A DNA stretch of 64,000 nucleotides. Origin: Atrichornis clamosus. Lineage: Eukaryota; Chordata; Aves; Passeriformes; Menuridae. The translations under genes were made by a program, and so were the position numbers. The stretch spans positions 42,144-106,143 of the forward strand of contig WBMZ01010839.1 in NCBI GenBank assembly GCA_013400975.1, read 5' to 3'. Position 1 is the first letter of the stretch, and each line of letters starts with the position of its first letter. The notes beneath the pieces were generated by a model. The model saw only the letters and a list, made by a program, of their open reading frames with translations. It did no database searches and was not told the DNA's origin. Of this stretch, positions 13,608-29,200 are shown piece by piece.

Positions 13608-16600
13608 GCTGCAGATTAGCATCCTAGACCATGTCATGCCTTGCAGATCTCACTTTAGACTACAATTATCTTTCATCTCAAACCAACTGCTGTCATTTTG
13701 CCTTTATATGCTTCAACTATCACCTTACATTTATTACAGAAAACTACAAACTGACTGTTTTTGAAGGAGGAAGGAAGTTTCACACAGAACCAGGATGATG
13801 ACAACAGAAGAAAATAAAGAAAGAAATCTAGGAGAAGTTACATATATTCTTTTTTTATTATTGCAATATTTAAAAACACAAAAGATATTGAGGATGGGAG
13901 AAGTTAACAGACAAGGCTTAACAACATATGAAGACTGGAAAACAGATGCAGAGAAGAAATTAAAGGCACACAGTAATGGCAACCCTTGCACAGGCACTAA
14001 GGCTTACTCAAATGAATAGTTCTTTTGAAACCTACTTGACTCCTTAAACAAGTAAATTTAAGTTTGCAGGATCAATCATCTAAAATGAATGCTTAAGATA
14101 AATGAAAGAAAGATACAAGATATCAGAGTAACAGCACATGGAACATAGTATCACACTAATACTAATGTTAATCATCCCTCATTAAAAACAAACTTCAAAG
14201 TGGTACAAGAAACCTGAATGGTAATATAGGCAAGATTTAAAAGTGATGATAGAAATGAGGCTAAGGTATATAATAGCACGTGCAGTGAAAAGGGAGTAAA
14301 CAGAAAGACTAAAGCAAAAAGGCAAAGATGCAAGGACTACAGCAGGAAAGAAAGTGGGATGTATGTAGACAAAAAACATGCCCAGATGTTTTATTCCTTA
14401 TTTATCCAGGGTCATACCCTGCAAACATTTAACACCTGATGAAAAGAGTAAAGCCATGGCCTTTCCTGTGAATCTCAATGACCTGGGTCTAACTCTTATA
14501 GATATTCCTAGGTTTGGAGTTGCAGGGCTTCCCTTCTAAATAAGCGCACGCTTGTGCATCTGCAGGATTTGGTCATCAGCTCACAGCCCTTTCTGAGCTC
14601 CATTTTTCTTACAATACGGCTCCAACAGCCACAGTCTTATCCAAGTGAGAATGAACTGCTGGGAGTGTGACAAAATGTGGTGCAATGCAGAGACAGATAT
14701 CCAGTGGAGACTGGTATTTCTGAGAAATTATGAACAAATTCTACTGCTTATCTGACAGAAATGAGATGGGCCGCTGGCTGACACCAGAAAGCTCTGAGAA
14801 CACTGCCCTAGTGAGAAAAGTTTCCTTAGCATGTTAATGAACTTTCCTCAGATCATGTATATAGGTTAGGTATCAACACCCAGTACATACACGGAACGGC
14901 TTAAAAAAAAAAAAAAGGCAAAACAAACTAGCAAGAATTCAAAAGAAAAAAACAGATATGAAGAAAATAATTCCATAGATATCTTTCCGTGAAGCTCTTC
15001 TACAACGCTATACTACTGAAAAAGAGGCAGATGAATTCTCTGTCAAATTTCTCTGAACAAATTTCTGCCAACAGTGTCACCCTGCTGAAGCAGCGTGGGC
15101 AGCTGACAGTGCAGATCCTCCCCCAGCACCAGTTCCCCTGTGCTGCCCTGCACTGCTGGTACTACCTGAGCCACCAAAGCTCCTCCATGAGCTGTTCTTA
15201 CACCAGTGTTTTTAGTACAGACCTCACCCTCTGATGTGTAGTGTGGGGCAGAAAGGTGTAGCTGTCTCCACAGACATAGCTCAAAGGTAATAATTCATAA
15301 CAGGGATGCTAGAAAATAACAAAACAAATACCTGAGGAGTAGTGGAGGAGGGAAAAGTGCATCGAGATAGGCTAGGAGAACATATATGCTGGAAATAAAG
15401 GCCCTGAAAATTACATCAAGCTGATGGAAAAATTGAATGGTCAGACGTTCATTGTAAACCTTATTTCTTTCCAGGGTCTCCAGGGCTGAAACAGAAGCCC
15501 CAGCAGCTTGAGCTAGAGGACAGTGTCTCTAAAAAATCACCTGTTGCAGACTTAAAGGCTCTGCAAACAAGATACAGAGGGGTTTGCAGTGCACGGGAAC
15601 AGAACTTTACACAATTTTCTGGTCCATTTGAATTGATGGATATTGTAGACTGAAATACTGCAGGGAAGCTCTGGAGGAGAGTGTCTGTTAATATGTGACA
15701 AGTGTTTGACTTCAGGAAACCTGAACACAACCTGTCTTAGATCACAAAATGCAGTGGGTGGCAGTTTTGGCACACCAGTTCAAAAATCTTCTGTCCTAGG
15801 ATGGGCTGAGGTGTTTCACATAGGCTGACAGCATATGGATTTTGCTCTGAAGTCCAAGGTATTCTCCATTTGCTCACGTGGTAGTAATACAGACCATTTT
15901 AGCACAAGTTCCTCTGCTTTTATGGCAAATAATTCTGCATACCCAGTATTAACCAATTGTTATGTGGCAGCAGAATCCCTGTTAACAGCTTAATTTAGTG
16001 AATCTCTTACACAGCGCCTGCAAAGAAAACTCTGCAACTGCTGAGCTTGTTATGGGTTGGGTACTCCTTTGCATCCTGACTGAATCCTAAATGTGCCCAA
16101 TAAAGCCCAATTTATTTTAGCTAGGGTTATTTCCATAGGCCTGTTTTGACAGGCAAAGCTCCTTCTCCTCTGCTTTAGTGTCTTTTCCATTTAAGAGTAG
16201 CAAATTTTAAAGTTTTAAAATAAAGAAATGGAACAGAAAACTATCATAGCTTCAAAATCTCACTTTCTGGATAGAATTTAGGACAAGGGACAAAGTACTA
16301 ACAGATACAATTTGTACCAGACTTGAAAGCCCACATGCTCAAGCCAATGATCACACACAGACATAAATTCACGCTGTGAATTCTCCTAGAAACTTGCTGG
16401 AGACAACACACAAAAGCTTGTTTAGAGACCTCTGTTCTTTCTTTTTTCCCCCTAACACGCCATCACTGTGTTTATTTTTGTTATGCCCTTGCACACAGAG
16501 CCTTAGCGCTCCACTTACAGTGTGCATTCTGCTCGTCTCACCCAAGCAGGATGGGAATTCCAGGAGAACACAAGTTTCCTGGCTGTACATAGAGCAAGTC

Positions 16601-17189
16601 ACTGGGACACTCAGAGTCAGCCGAGCAGCCCTCTGCAGCCAGGGCTGCATTTTGGCCTTCTGGTAACAGAGTGAGCAGGCAGGTACGTCACTCTGGACAT
16701 ACCAAACTGCCAGGAAACTGCAGCTCCTTCGACACAGAGTCTGCGTGCAGAGCAACAAGGCTAAAGCTGTGCAGTTCAGCACAGGCAGCTCTCACAGCCC
16801 TCCTTGGCCGCTCGACCTAGGGAAGAGTGAAACACAGCCAAGGGAAGAACGCGGTTCAAAGGCCTGAGCCTGAAAGCAGATGCTAAAAAAAAAAAAAGGA
16901 AAAACTAAGAACAAAGAAATCTTAAGCTGGTTTGTCTGTTTTTCAATTTACACAACCGTAAACAAATTCAGAGGTTTATTAGTTTATAATGCTTTTTGTG
17001 GTCATGTAACTCAAACGTGAGCTTTGATTTAAGAAACGGAATTTGGCAAGAAAGGAGTTTCAAGGCAGCCTACTCAGTTTCCCATTAAGAAGATTAAAAA
17101 AGAATTCAAAATATTTAACTTTGAGTAATAAGGTCTATACTAGTGTAGCAACTAATCTTGTGCTCATGCACATCCCAATTTGGTACTGC

Positions 17190-17274
17190 ACTTGCTTAAC
17201 TTTAAGTAAGTAAGTAATCTCACTGACTTCCCGCATACTTCAGAAAAAGCTAAGTGCTTTGCTGAAATGGGGCC
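17190..17274. repeat. Ancient palindromic interspersed repeat (copy 3)
   Basis: CACTTGCTTAACTTTAAGTA, then AGTAATCTCACTGACTTC and GCTAAGTGCTTTGCTGAAAT followed by GGGGCC. This matches the sauropsid pattern 'tgcttaactttaagca ... cactgacttcaatggg ... aagtgctttgctgaatcggggcc'. The inverted AAGCACTTAGC-type arms are still recognisable. Confidence 0.6.
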
Positions 17275-20200
17275 ATGATCAGATTTAAACAGTGTCCCTT
17301 AATGAGGATTTACTCATTAGAATAAAAGGTCTCCAGAAAAGCCACTCAGCCTGTTAAAAAGCAGCCATTCACCTTAACCAGCAACTTTTATCTCATTTTG
17401 CCTTCAAATAAAGCTATCCAACATTCAAGGGTGGAATCCACAAAGAGTTATTTTAAACAGATCATTTCAAGTTCAGCTAAATCTGGGAAAAATCAAGGCC
17501 TGGACTCTTAACTGTATCCGGACTCACTGTGCCTATGTGTAGAAGGCAGCAGCATTTAATCCCTTGGTGTACCACAGCCACTTGGGCTTTCAGCCTTAAC
17601 TCTGAATGTGCTGTCTTGCTTTTGTAATCCAACAGGCAACATCTGTATTTTTGGGCTAAGTTCTCTTCAGTTATGATTTTTTCCAGATTTCAGTTGTTAC
17701 TTGCAAGCAAAAGGAATTGAATTCAAACCTTAATGCTACAATAGGCTCTAATTGTATATACCACATACTTTTAAACACTAATCATTCTCAAGAGCAGCAA
17801 CTGAGAAATAACCTCACTTGGCCTTGAAAACACAGGATACAGTTAGGAATAAGAGGAAAAGTTACTGAAGAAATACCATGTATTTTCCCATTTCCAACTC
17901 AGAGACAAGGCCAGTATTTTACATTGAGAACACTCATGATTTCCTTTAAAGCAGGTTTAGCTCTTTGCCACAATTATAATTACTCAGTACCCACCCTCTT
18001 GCAGTTGTTACTGCAGAAAAAGTCTTTATTTCACAGTAAGTTATCCTAAAGAAGAAAATACATTATCCCACATCCACACATAGTAATGACCATCCATTTA
18101 CCTGTTTAGAAAAAGATAAGCAAACCCACAGAAGCTGCAGCTTCTGTAGCCAGTATGGATTTAGTTTTCCCAACAGGCAGAGGGAAGAGTTTTGCCTGAG
18201 CAGGTATATCTGCACTCCTCAGAGAGGCTGCCCAGCATTACTCCCACAGCACTACTGGTGAACAGGCTTGTCTGCAAGAGGAAGTTCTGCCGGATTCAAA
18301 CTGGAGGCTTAATTTTAAACAGAGTTCAAGTGCAAGAAGCTGTGTGAACATTTATTTCATGTGGTTTATTTTTATTTGGCTTAATTGATTCTGAATCATT
18401 TTAAGCCAGACGTAAGTTATAGACAGAATCTTTAATGTCCACAATAGAGTCTTCACCATTCAATTCAAACTAAAGTAGCAGTTTATTTAAACTAAAGTTG
18501 TTGTGCATGGACAGGGCCACAGCTAATCAAGTGTTGTCTTATCACAATCCCAGCAAACAGTCTGAGTGGAGATAATGAAGGCTCTGCTTCCTGCCACAGC
18601 AATTAGCAATGACGGAGCGAGGCTCTTCCAGCCCAGAAGACCAATTTGGAGTGCACAGAGAAAAGGGAGAGGGGCTTCCTGCTAGATGGGGCTGGTAAAT
18701 CTATTTCTGCACCAAAGAAACAAACCCCTCAACGTCCCTCCAAGTGTGTTGTCGAACCTGACCTGTGTGAAATTTGAGAATGGGTATAAATCAAAGGGAG
18801 AAAAAGTAATAAAAAGCTCCCGGCAGACTTGATGACATGTTGATAATGTTCTCGTCCTGGAGTCAGGGTGACACCAGCCCAAAGATGATATATAGAACTA
18901 AGCCCACATACCGACGATTTACTGGCCTAACGACAGTTTTCATTGATCAGAGGCCAACAATTACTGGATTCCTTCCCACTGCCTATTTCAGTATCAGGCC
19001 CTGGCGTACAATCAAAACACTAGCCCTGCTTCTCCACAGTTCATGTGCCAACTTTGCAGTGGATGCTCAAGCCAAGCAAGAATGATATGCAAATCTGGCA
19101 GGTGTTTGGGGCATACCAGTGCTGCTCAAAAACCCAGCCATAAAAAAGGAAACGGCAGGCAGGCCAGGGGAGTCCCGATCTGCTGCAGAAAGGCTGCAGG
19201 CCCTGTACAGTACACAGTAAACAGGTCCCAGAAACTGGAGACATGGCTTTCAGGCTGCAATAGAAAAGCTCAATTATATTATCTCAGTATGAACAAAACA
19301 CATTCCTTATATCCCCTCCAGATTGTCTAAAGGCCCCTCTTGTCACTACAGCTTATTTCAAAAGGAACAAAAACTTACAAACAAATAGAGCAACCGGTGC
19401 TGGTACCAATCACATAACATTCCTTTGTATTTTGTTTTACTTCGTGTCTCCAAGTAGGGAACCAGTAGAAAGGGATTTCCTTCCCAAGTGTATGGAAAAT
19501 GGATGTGTCAAACTGAATTAATATCTGCAATAGCACATTTAAATGGCCATGATTAAGCTGCTGGAACAAGATGAATCAATGTGGGAAAGGTGCTGGCAAA
19601 GAAATATTTTTCCAGTATATTACTGTCTCTTACAGACAGGCAAGTGCATGTAATTTGTCTTGGTCTATCAGGATTTACCTATCTGTCCCACAGCTAGCAC
19701 AGGGAAATGCTGCAAATTTCCAAAAGCTTCTATCCACCTTCTTTGGGACCCAAAGAAAAGTTGGGAAAGGCTCCAAAGAAACAACTCCTGTAAGAAGATG
19801 TAATTTTCATACCGTAAACTCACGAAATACATGTCTTTAGAAACTACAGAGAAGCACAGACTGACACGACAGTATCTTTGTACAACACCCTTAAAAACAT
19901 GCCACTAAATACTTTCCATCTCTCTTGACCTTCTCTCCTCTTTCTCTTTTTCTTACGTCATTTGGCTAAGTTTTTCAACAGAAGCAAAAGCAGCTCAAGA
20001 GTGCAGAAAGGGAATTACTGTTGTTAGGAACACAGACAATAGAAAATATCTTCTTAAGACCAAATGTCTTTCAAAAAAAATTACTTTCTGCAATTTTGTG
20101 AGACATCAGAATTGGGTGACTACTTTTAGGGGAAATACAGGCAAAAGGACTGTGGCAAAAGGATACGGTTTTGAAGAAACTCAGAAGGTTTGGAGTTTTT

Positions 20201-23200
20201 TATGTTTCAGTAAGATCTGTATAAAAATAAAGATATAATCGGAAATATTGTCAACATCTTGAGAGAATAACAACCATCACCCAGGTCAACCTGAAATTTG
20301 CGTAGTTTCAACAATATGTACTGTTTTTTAAGAAAAAAATTATATAACACACTTAAAACATTTAACCCTCTTCCACAAAAGGGGAAAGGATGTAATTACA
20401 AAGAAAAAATTAAGCAGCTGGATATTCAGAAGATGGTACCAGCACATACTCTGAAAAGAAAGGGAGTTTTCCTATTTTCAAGCTTTCCAACAGTAAAACT
20501 TTCAAGAAAAGAGGCCAGGAGGTTTCAACACAAGTAGATTTTTATAGAGATAATTAACTTCTATATAAATATATTGCACAAAGACCCCCTGAAAGTAGAT
20601 GAGCCTGACAGCTTTTATGTATTCCCCTGTGCAATACTGGCCATAAAGTTCTTCACTGCTACCTCAATTTCTAACGTCACTTAATATGACATTTTAGCCT
20701 TCATGCCTATTTACTCGTGGAATGTGACAGGCCAGTAACAACAATTATTTGCATTGCAACCATGCCTACGAGCCCTGGCGAGGAGCTGGAACTCTCTCCC
20801 ACTCAGCACTGAACCACCACTGAACTGAGCCGGTGAGTGCTGGACAGGCTCCTGGCTGTCCTGTGTGCAAACGGCTCCTTGTCATCCACAGGAAAAGCAT
20901 TCCCCCAGGAATCAGCACCACCCTGCCTCAACTGCGCCAGATTATCACAGAGGGACACAGCTCTCTAAAGACAAGTCACTACCAGAGCAGCTCAAGTACT
21001 AAAAATACATTTATTTTTTGCCTAATGCAGACAGGTTGTTGGAAAGAGCGTCTCCGGCAAACACTTTCCCTCAGGAAGTGATGTTTATTAATCTGAGCCC
21101 AAAAATTAAAGGAAGGCCCCACCTGAAATGTTGGATTTCCTGCCTGCATCACACATCTATTGGGAAGAAACACAGGACACAACTCTGAGAGGAGCAACCC
21201 CATTTTCTTATGGGTGTTTGAGCAATTAATTCACAGCATATGTTGACCATGTATCCAGAGGCCACAGCAAGTCTGTTAAAGTATGTTTTCCCCCACCCTT
21301 TTCCATCACTGTTCTTTCCTTCTTCCCCTAGTGTTTAGACAGTCTGGTGTTCATCAGAATGCCCTCCTGGTCAGGCAGGCATCTGGTTCAGCTTCCAGCA
21401 GTCTGTGGGGAAAATCAAAGCTTTTACGTTCAAAGAGGCCAAATTGTTACCTGAAGAGGGTCCCCAGATCAGAACATCTGTATGCAGTAAGTAGGTGTGT
21501 TTCTAAATATCAGATTTTTGGAGATGAAATAATCTACAAATACAAAGGTGAAAAATTTATTCATACCACTTACTTCAAATACTAGCCCTACTAATCCAGG
21601 TTAAAAACATTTCTTTTCAGATATAACTCTTTCCCAAGGGACTTGCTTTATGTACATGGTACCCCTATGCTGTTCACAATACACCAAATGCAATGATAGG
21701 GCCAAATGATATTATATCAACATATTTTTATATCTGTACAGAGAGACTATCATGATAAATATCTCAGTTGCAGAAGGTGCCACATTCCCAGAAGTGCACT
21801 GCCTCTGACAGTTTTTTAGGGCCTTCTCTTTAGGATTTATTTGCTGCATTTGATTGATCTTTGATGAATCTGAATTATGACAGCGAAGTACTGTAATGCA
21901 CTGTTGAAATCTGGTCAACACTAAGTTTATTTTACACCTCTAGTGACTTATGAATGATTTATAAATTTTTCCTAAGCAGTAGAAGACCATTTGATGCTGT
22001 TCCAAACTGTCCTGGACACCTGCTACTCACACTTGTGAAATGCAAGGGTACTGTGGAAGCAACCAGAAGCTCTGGCATTGCCTGCAGGCAAAGGCAGGCA
22101 GAAGGACATCACACTCAGCAGCAGTCTGTCCCAAACTGGAAGGTTAGGTTAAGTGTGCAGTCAGGCAAAGGAAGTTTATATTGATCATACAGATCAAGAC
22201 TTCCTCAGTAGGACTCTTCCACTCCTTCAGTCAGCGCTTTTTTTTGGCTGGTGAAAGCTAAATTTTTCAGGTGTGGATTCAGAGAACAAGTTACCTAGAG
22301 GAAATGTGTGGAGTAAAAGCACTCCAAAACTTAGTTGTCAGCCTTCAGAATTTGTTCCTGCATCTTTAACGTGGGAAGTCTCTCCCCTTTCTCCTCTTCC
22401 CCACTGTTTCTATTTCCCATTTCAGATCTCAGCCTTTTCACTGAATTGGCTTCTTTTTTTTTGGACAGTTAGTGGCTTGTGCTTATGTACAGAAATCAAC
22501 GTACATCAAAACATTCCAACCTGTCAAATCTCACAGACTTAAAATGTGTGCCTAAACTGAAGAACACAAGAAAAATATTTGCAGATTTAAACCTTTAGTA
22601 ATTTACCAGACCAGTTCCTCTAACTTCATCTTTGTTGTCCCATTGTTCCTTCCTTTCAGCTGATACCAATAATTTACAATAATACAAATGAGATAAAAAA
22701 TGAGAGGAATGGCAGCAAAAATAAAAATAAAATTAAAGAAAGATGAAACATGGAGTCATGGTGTACTGTGCAATTAGGATCATTTAATTTTCTATTTCAC
22801 TAACTGAAGGTTGCACACAGGGCTGATCTCTTCAAGTGGCTGTGAAGTAAAAAAGCAATTTTCAAGTATTTCTGCTCTGTCCAAGTAATAACTGAGGAAA
22901 AGGGATATAAAATCCTTCTTGTCCGCAATTTGATGACATCTGACAGACCAAACTTCTCTAGACTGCTATACTGAAAAAATAAAAATCAAAGCAATTCTCC
23001 TCTTGACTAAGGGCCCATGCCCCCAGACAGCACAGCTGAGAGATCTGGATCTGCTGCACCCTACCTGCCCAAGTGGAATTTCTTCCCTTTATTAATCTTT
23101 CCAGCAAGTGGTGGGGCTGCCACTATATTTAGCCAGCTCATGCAGGACTGGCTCCTGCAGTCTTCAAAAGGCATATCAGGTGCTGATGCCTATTTTTAAA

Positions 23201-26200
23201 CGGGACATCTAAACTTCCCAAGTGTGGTGACCCATGAGTTTGGACATTCTGCTTTTAATCAAGTGAGTTAATTAACTACAGGGCTCTAAAGGAAAAAAAA
23301 GGCATCAAAGAGGAAGACCAGGCTACAGTAAAGCAACTCAAGATCTCAGTGATAGGAGCTCCTCCTACTTCAAGCACAACTATTCAGGGAAGGAATTTTT
23401 TTCCCCTTCCCTTATCTATGCCGCTGAAATACAGGCAAGGCTTCTTCCTTTCTGCAAGAGGCTAATATCACCTTTTGTTCAAGAAAGTCTCTAGCACTTG
23501 TATTACTCATTCTCAAGTGAAAAATTATTCAACAGACAAGATTCTGTCCCTAAATACCATGGCACCAAGAAAACACTAAGAAAGTATTGAAATCCATGAC
23601 TAAGTAACTAGAAACTGCTCTACAGACATTAACAGAACCCTGTAAAATAACTATGAGAACTATCTGCAGTAGTGAGCAGTGATGGCAGGTGATAGGTTGG
23701 TACAGGATGCAATGGAGGTTGAAAAAACTTTAAGGTATTTTCAAGAGAGATAAAATCATGCAGAAGTTAAAGAATTTGAGAGGACTAATCATAGAACTGA
23801 GGATTTATAACCTCGCCTACTTTGTAACCTTCAACCAAAAATTCTCCGAAACCAAAGTGCCAGGTTTACTACTTCTTCCTTATGCTATTTACACATATGG
23901 TGAAAAAGATATTCAATATTTTCAACTATTCTGAGGAAAAAAACAAAGAAGCAACAAAAAGCCACAAACTAAAACAGCTTATAGTTGTTCAGGTTATTTA
24001 CACAAACACACATCTTCCTGCTGGCACATATCTCACCTCTGACATAATGGAGCTGTTACTTTGAGCTGTGCTGCTGGGGAAAGTGCAAGGATTTTCTGTC
24101 TATTCATTGTTAAAAGCAGATACAAAGAGATATGGGATAAGTCATACTTCAAGCACGAGGTTGAGAAGTACTGCAAGTGCTTATCCAGTTCTGTGACAAC
24201 AGGCAAACACTGCAAGCACAGAGAACATGATGATCAATGGACAAAACCCCTCTATCTGCAGAGGAGATGCACCCACTGCTGATAGTGGGTGTCACATTCT
24301 GGTTCTGCAGAGATAAGTCCTTGGTCCTCTGTTTTCTCTCTCTTTGACACATGTACACACAAACACACTGTCCCTTAAACACTCACTCTTAACAAAGTGC
24401 AACAGAGGCCAAGCCTCAGAGGCAAAGGTTCCTAAATCTACTCCTTTTCAGATAGATGAGATTAATGCTTTCGTGTCAGCCTGCTGACATTCTAATTTGC
24501 TCTCCAGCTTAAAGGCCTTCCTAAAGCAGCAGTGAATAAAGAAGGAAGGCTGCTGGCTGTTCTTTTCTCCTTCTTCTGTCATCTGCTCTTCTCCATTCAT
24601 ACATATACATGGCCTTTCCCAGATTTTTACCACGGCGTTTCTTCAGTTAAGTTTCTCCCTTCTCAGCCATTGGACATGGTTGGGTTTCCTTTTTTCCCTA
24701 AGAGAGAGTGACAGTTTTGGACACAGCAGCGACTTGCAGCTCACAGAGTGGACACGAGTCTATCCATGGAAACCTGATACATCTCCTCTGGTTAAAATAG
24801 CACAACTAACTGTAAAATTTCAAAGGAGCTAGACACTGAGCAGCTAATCCTACCTTACTTACCTCCTGCTATATATTCAAAAATAACGGCGTTCTCAATG
24901 CTCTAAGAAAATTCTCACCCCTGGTCTATATATACCAGCACCACCCCGAGCAGCCAGCCAGAGATGAGGTCCCATTCTGCCCTGGGTAACACACGCAGAT
25001 CAGACATCCCTGCTCACGTGGCTTACCAGAAACAGGCTCAGTGTTAAAACTGACCTCACTGAAGTTTCTGTTTCTTTCCACTGATGAGAGGAGACAGCAT
25101 GACTAGCTCAGATGTCAACATCTACCTTGTAGACGTCTAAAGTTAGCTGGGCTGAACTGATCCAGACATGACCAGGAGTACAGGGCACTGCACGGTGCCT
25201 CAGCAGCTGTGACAAGGGGTGCCAGTAAGACAAAGGGTAACCAGAAATTAAATACAGATTCTGCATAAAAATCTGGAAATTTTCCTATGCCCATTTTATT
25301 TAAGCAACAAGACTGTTGTCAAATTAGTAATGAACATCCTATTTGTAGAAGATTAAAATCTTAGAATAAAGACAACCATGGCAATTTAGCTGAGTAGGTA
25401 CTGCAGGTTTTGACCTCAGCTTCATTGAGTTGAGATTTGAAACTTTTCCAGCTTAGTTATAACTTACAAAATTCTTCATAGGTCAAGTCATTAACAAATC
25501 CAGAATAATTTTTCACATTTTGTCATATGCAGCATATTTGTTTTTCTTATTTATTGTTACAGAAAACATTCATGCCTCCAATACCCTCTCTCTTGGTGCT
25601 CTGCTGTTTTTGCCACTTATTTTCATTCCTGACCTCTAATGTCAAGTTTGCAGGCAAATCACAGCATCACTTTCATTACTGCTTGTCTCAGTATGCTTAT
25701 TTGCTTAAAAAATGCTCATAACATCCCCATTGCAATGAGGTCTGATTCTCCCAGACAGCTTTTGCTGGTATTATTGTATGTTTAGTTTGTTTAATAGCTT
25801 AATCCTAAGATACAAGTCATCAAGTCATTTTGGTCAGCCTCATTTCTGAGCAATCAAGTCAGCTGTCCAAACAATGTGCTTCCACTTCTCATCTTCAAGG
25901 TAAATCACTTCATTGGGAAGCAGAGTATTGTCAGCAGCATCTGCTGTGGTTAAATTAAAGGCAAGAGTCAAATTCTCTCACTGTTTTACAAACATTGAGC
26001 AATTTTTTTGAAGCAACAAGTTGACTGAAAATTTGTTATATAATTTGGAAAGAAAAATTTTTAATTAACGCAAAAAAAAATAGTGAAGACAAAGTCCCAC
26101 CCCTATCTGGTTAGAGATATATTCTGACACTGCACGTTTTCTGCCACATCCTGCGTAACAGCATTCAGAGGCTTCCCCACCACTCACCGTACCCCATAAA

Positions 26201-29200
26201 AACTAAAACCAAACAGGCTTTCACATCCATCCCCCAAACTGATTTGAACAGTCACTTACACCTGTCCCAGGGAAAGGATTATCAAACTGTGAACTCTAAA
26301 GTGAGGGTGAATTCACACACATCTGGTAACCTGTAGAACTCTTACAACCCAATTTTCTTCTGGACAGCAGCTCTTCTCAACATTCATGATACTCATTCAC
26401 GGATCTGATTTAAAAGAGAACCATTTTCTCTGACAAATTTAGTCATGGGAGAAGGCAGTAACAGGCAAATCTACACCTCTGTTTATCAGACTTTCTTCCT
26501 AAATAAGAATTCATTAAAAAGCAATTTTTCTATCAACTTGTGTGTGCTTTTGAATTTCTGCTTTGAGTTTTCCTTTCATTGTGTCAATCAATTCAAGCAA
26601 TCAGATGTCCTCATCAAAAATTAATAAGCAGAGCAACATATATGTTAAAGGCAAATTCTGGAAAACACAAAAGAAAATATTTTTCTTATGTATTTATAAA
26701 ATGTTGGGCAGCTTCGTATACAAATATCAAATGTAAGGGAAACTGAAGTTGCAAAGGAATGTCTCCAAATAGGTATAATCCTGAGCTCTCAGCTCAGGTG
26801 TCATTTAGGAGATGGACTCTTGAAAAACTTTGCTCTTTGGATAAATGTGTGGCCTCTTACGCTGGCAGTTATGATTCTTTCATGTGTTATCAAATGGTAT
26901 ATGAGCAGATTTGGACAGTCAGCCCCAGTCAAACCTTAGGAAAGTGAGAATGGGTTTTTAAGTGAGGGCCAGATTGTATTTGGTTAGCAGATTTTTAAAA
27001 GCATGCATGTAAAAGGATACTGCTGCAAAGGAAGTAGCCCAGCTTCAACTCCCATTAACCCTTGACAGGTATGACTTAAAGCTGAAATCTCACACCTTCC
27101 CTGGTTTAGCTCTAAGTGCTCAGATATGTACATAGATAATTCTCAGATTCCCAGGGTTTATAGTTCCCAGCTCCATCTAATGAAGAAACATCCTCACAGT
27201 GTTTATTTTTTGAATGCACTAGCAAGTCTCCCTGCTCTCAAGTCTCTGAATGCCCATTTCAGCCAGCTACCAGTTCATGTCACACTGTAATGAGCATGAA
27301 ATCCAACTATAAACCACACATGGCCAAATTAGCATTAACAGAGACAGGGCAAGCTAAACAGGAGTAAGGGAAATCCAGTTCACAGCTGTGTAGATCATAA
27401 CTAAAATGCTACATACAAGAACAAGATTACATGTTCTGACAAATTCCATAGAGATTAAGTCATCAAAATAATTCTGGTAAGGAGGATAGTTAATTCCACT
27501 AAACAAATCCGATATATACAAAAGGAAGTCTATTTCCTCTAAAATGAACAGAAATACGATAGATTCAAGAATAGCTTTCATGGCTAAGACAACAGAGAAC
27601 TGTATGACCACAGTAATGCGGTTGATTACACAATTAGGGAAACTTTGAAATTATCAGTTGCATTTTGGAAGTGCCTAAAAATCCAAATATTCCCACTCTA
27701 AACACAAGTGGAAGATATATTCTGCCATCCACAGTCTTAGGAGGTGAGAGACATAAGTAAACACAGCACAGGGAGAAAAGATCCAAAGGAAATGAAACTA
27801 CTTATTCCCAGTCACAGAAGGATTCAGTAGAAAATAGTGTGGAAGTCCCTCCATCTCATCTTGTGAATGATGACCCTGAGGCTGTACAAAATTACAGAAG
27901 TATAATAAAATGTTCCATGTAATACTTCCTTTGCCATCCTTCTTGAATAGACACAGACACAATGCCAGGCAGTTTTAGCATTATTCAAAGAAAAGTTAAA
28001 CTTGTATTCTTTCCCACATCTCTGCACTGGATATTTTATACCTATCAGGAAGAGGGAGAAAAGGCAGACTCAGGTCTAGCTTTGGTACTGCTGGAGCAGA
28101 AATCTCGTATGGTATAACTTTGCCTTAGGACACAGAAGAAATTTTGCTCTTTTTCAGAGACCAGGACATGGAGAGAAAGAACAGACATGGAAGAGGAAGG
28201 GAAAAAGAAATGTCCAAGATAGGTTGAGGTTAGAGGTTGAGTTGAAAAATAGAAGAATTAGAAAAAGTGCCAAGAGACAGAAAAGGAAAACATCAGTTAA
28301 AAGACTTAATATGGCTTAACAAAGTATTAGTCCGTGGCTTTAGGAGAGCTCTTATTAACACTAGGTCCCCAAAACAACTTTACTGAAGCATTTTCTGTTC
28401 TCTGGCACGTTTATCAACGACAAGCCAATAACACCAAGTCACTGCAAGAAACAGCTCTGCTTTGAGCACAGTCAGGAAGGAGCAGTCTCACAGAAATGGA
28501 GCTGATGGAGAGACCTGCTGACACACTGCTATAGCTAGTGTTTCACTGCAGTGGAAGGAAGGAATAAGTGGATGAAAAGCCTGGGGAAACAGGCCCAGCT
28601 CCAATTCATTCTCTCTCTGTGGAAGGGGGTGGTTCCCATTAGTCTGGATGCCATACACATGCACACTGGCCCATTCTGACCACAATTATGGCCATTCAAG
28701 AATATTTTCTTTGCCAGACAGTGCCATTCTAATCATCCACCCAGTTTCAGGCTATCATGTCAAATAACATTTAGACACGGTTATTATCAGCAGTAATAAC
28801 CTCACCACCAAATTAATGTGAGCTTTTTCCTCAGTGTGAACCTCACACTCCTTAGGAAAAGCAATTAGAGAAAACTAAACATCCAAGAACCAGATTTTAC
28901 ATAAAACAGATCTGCTGACACATTCACTTTTCCCATCAATCACCTGCCAGGCTTTAACAGGAAACGAGGAATTGTTTATTGCCTCCAAGAGCTATAGTCT
29001 CATCCCAAGGCCACACCCAATAAACACAATACATCTATTATGCAAACATCTACTTTGTAGGAGAACTAGCACTGTCCTTGTGTTTGGTCTCATATTTGCC
29101 AAGTTTTATTCATCATTAAACTTGTTCCCCCTGTAAAAGATATCAAATATTATTAATAACAAGGATGTAAGTAAAGATCAGACATACTACAGGACAAACT

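Noticed and set aside
16369..16782. 137-codon minus-strand frame.
   Set aside because: No recognisable motif, overlaps an antisense frame, and length is within chance expectation.
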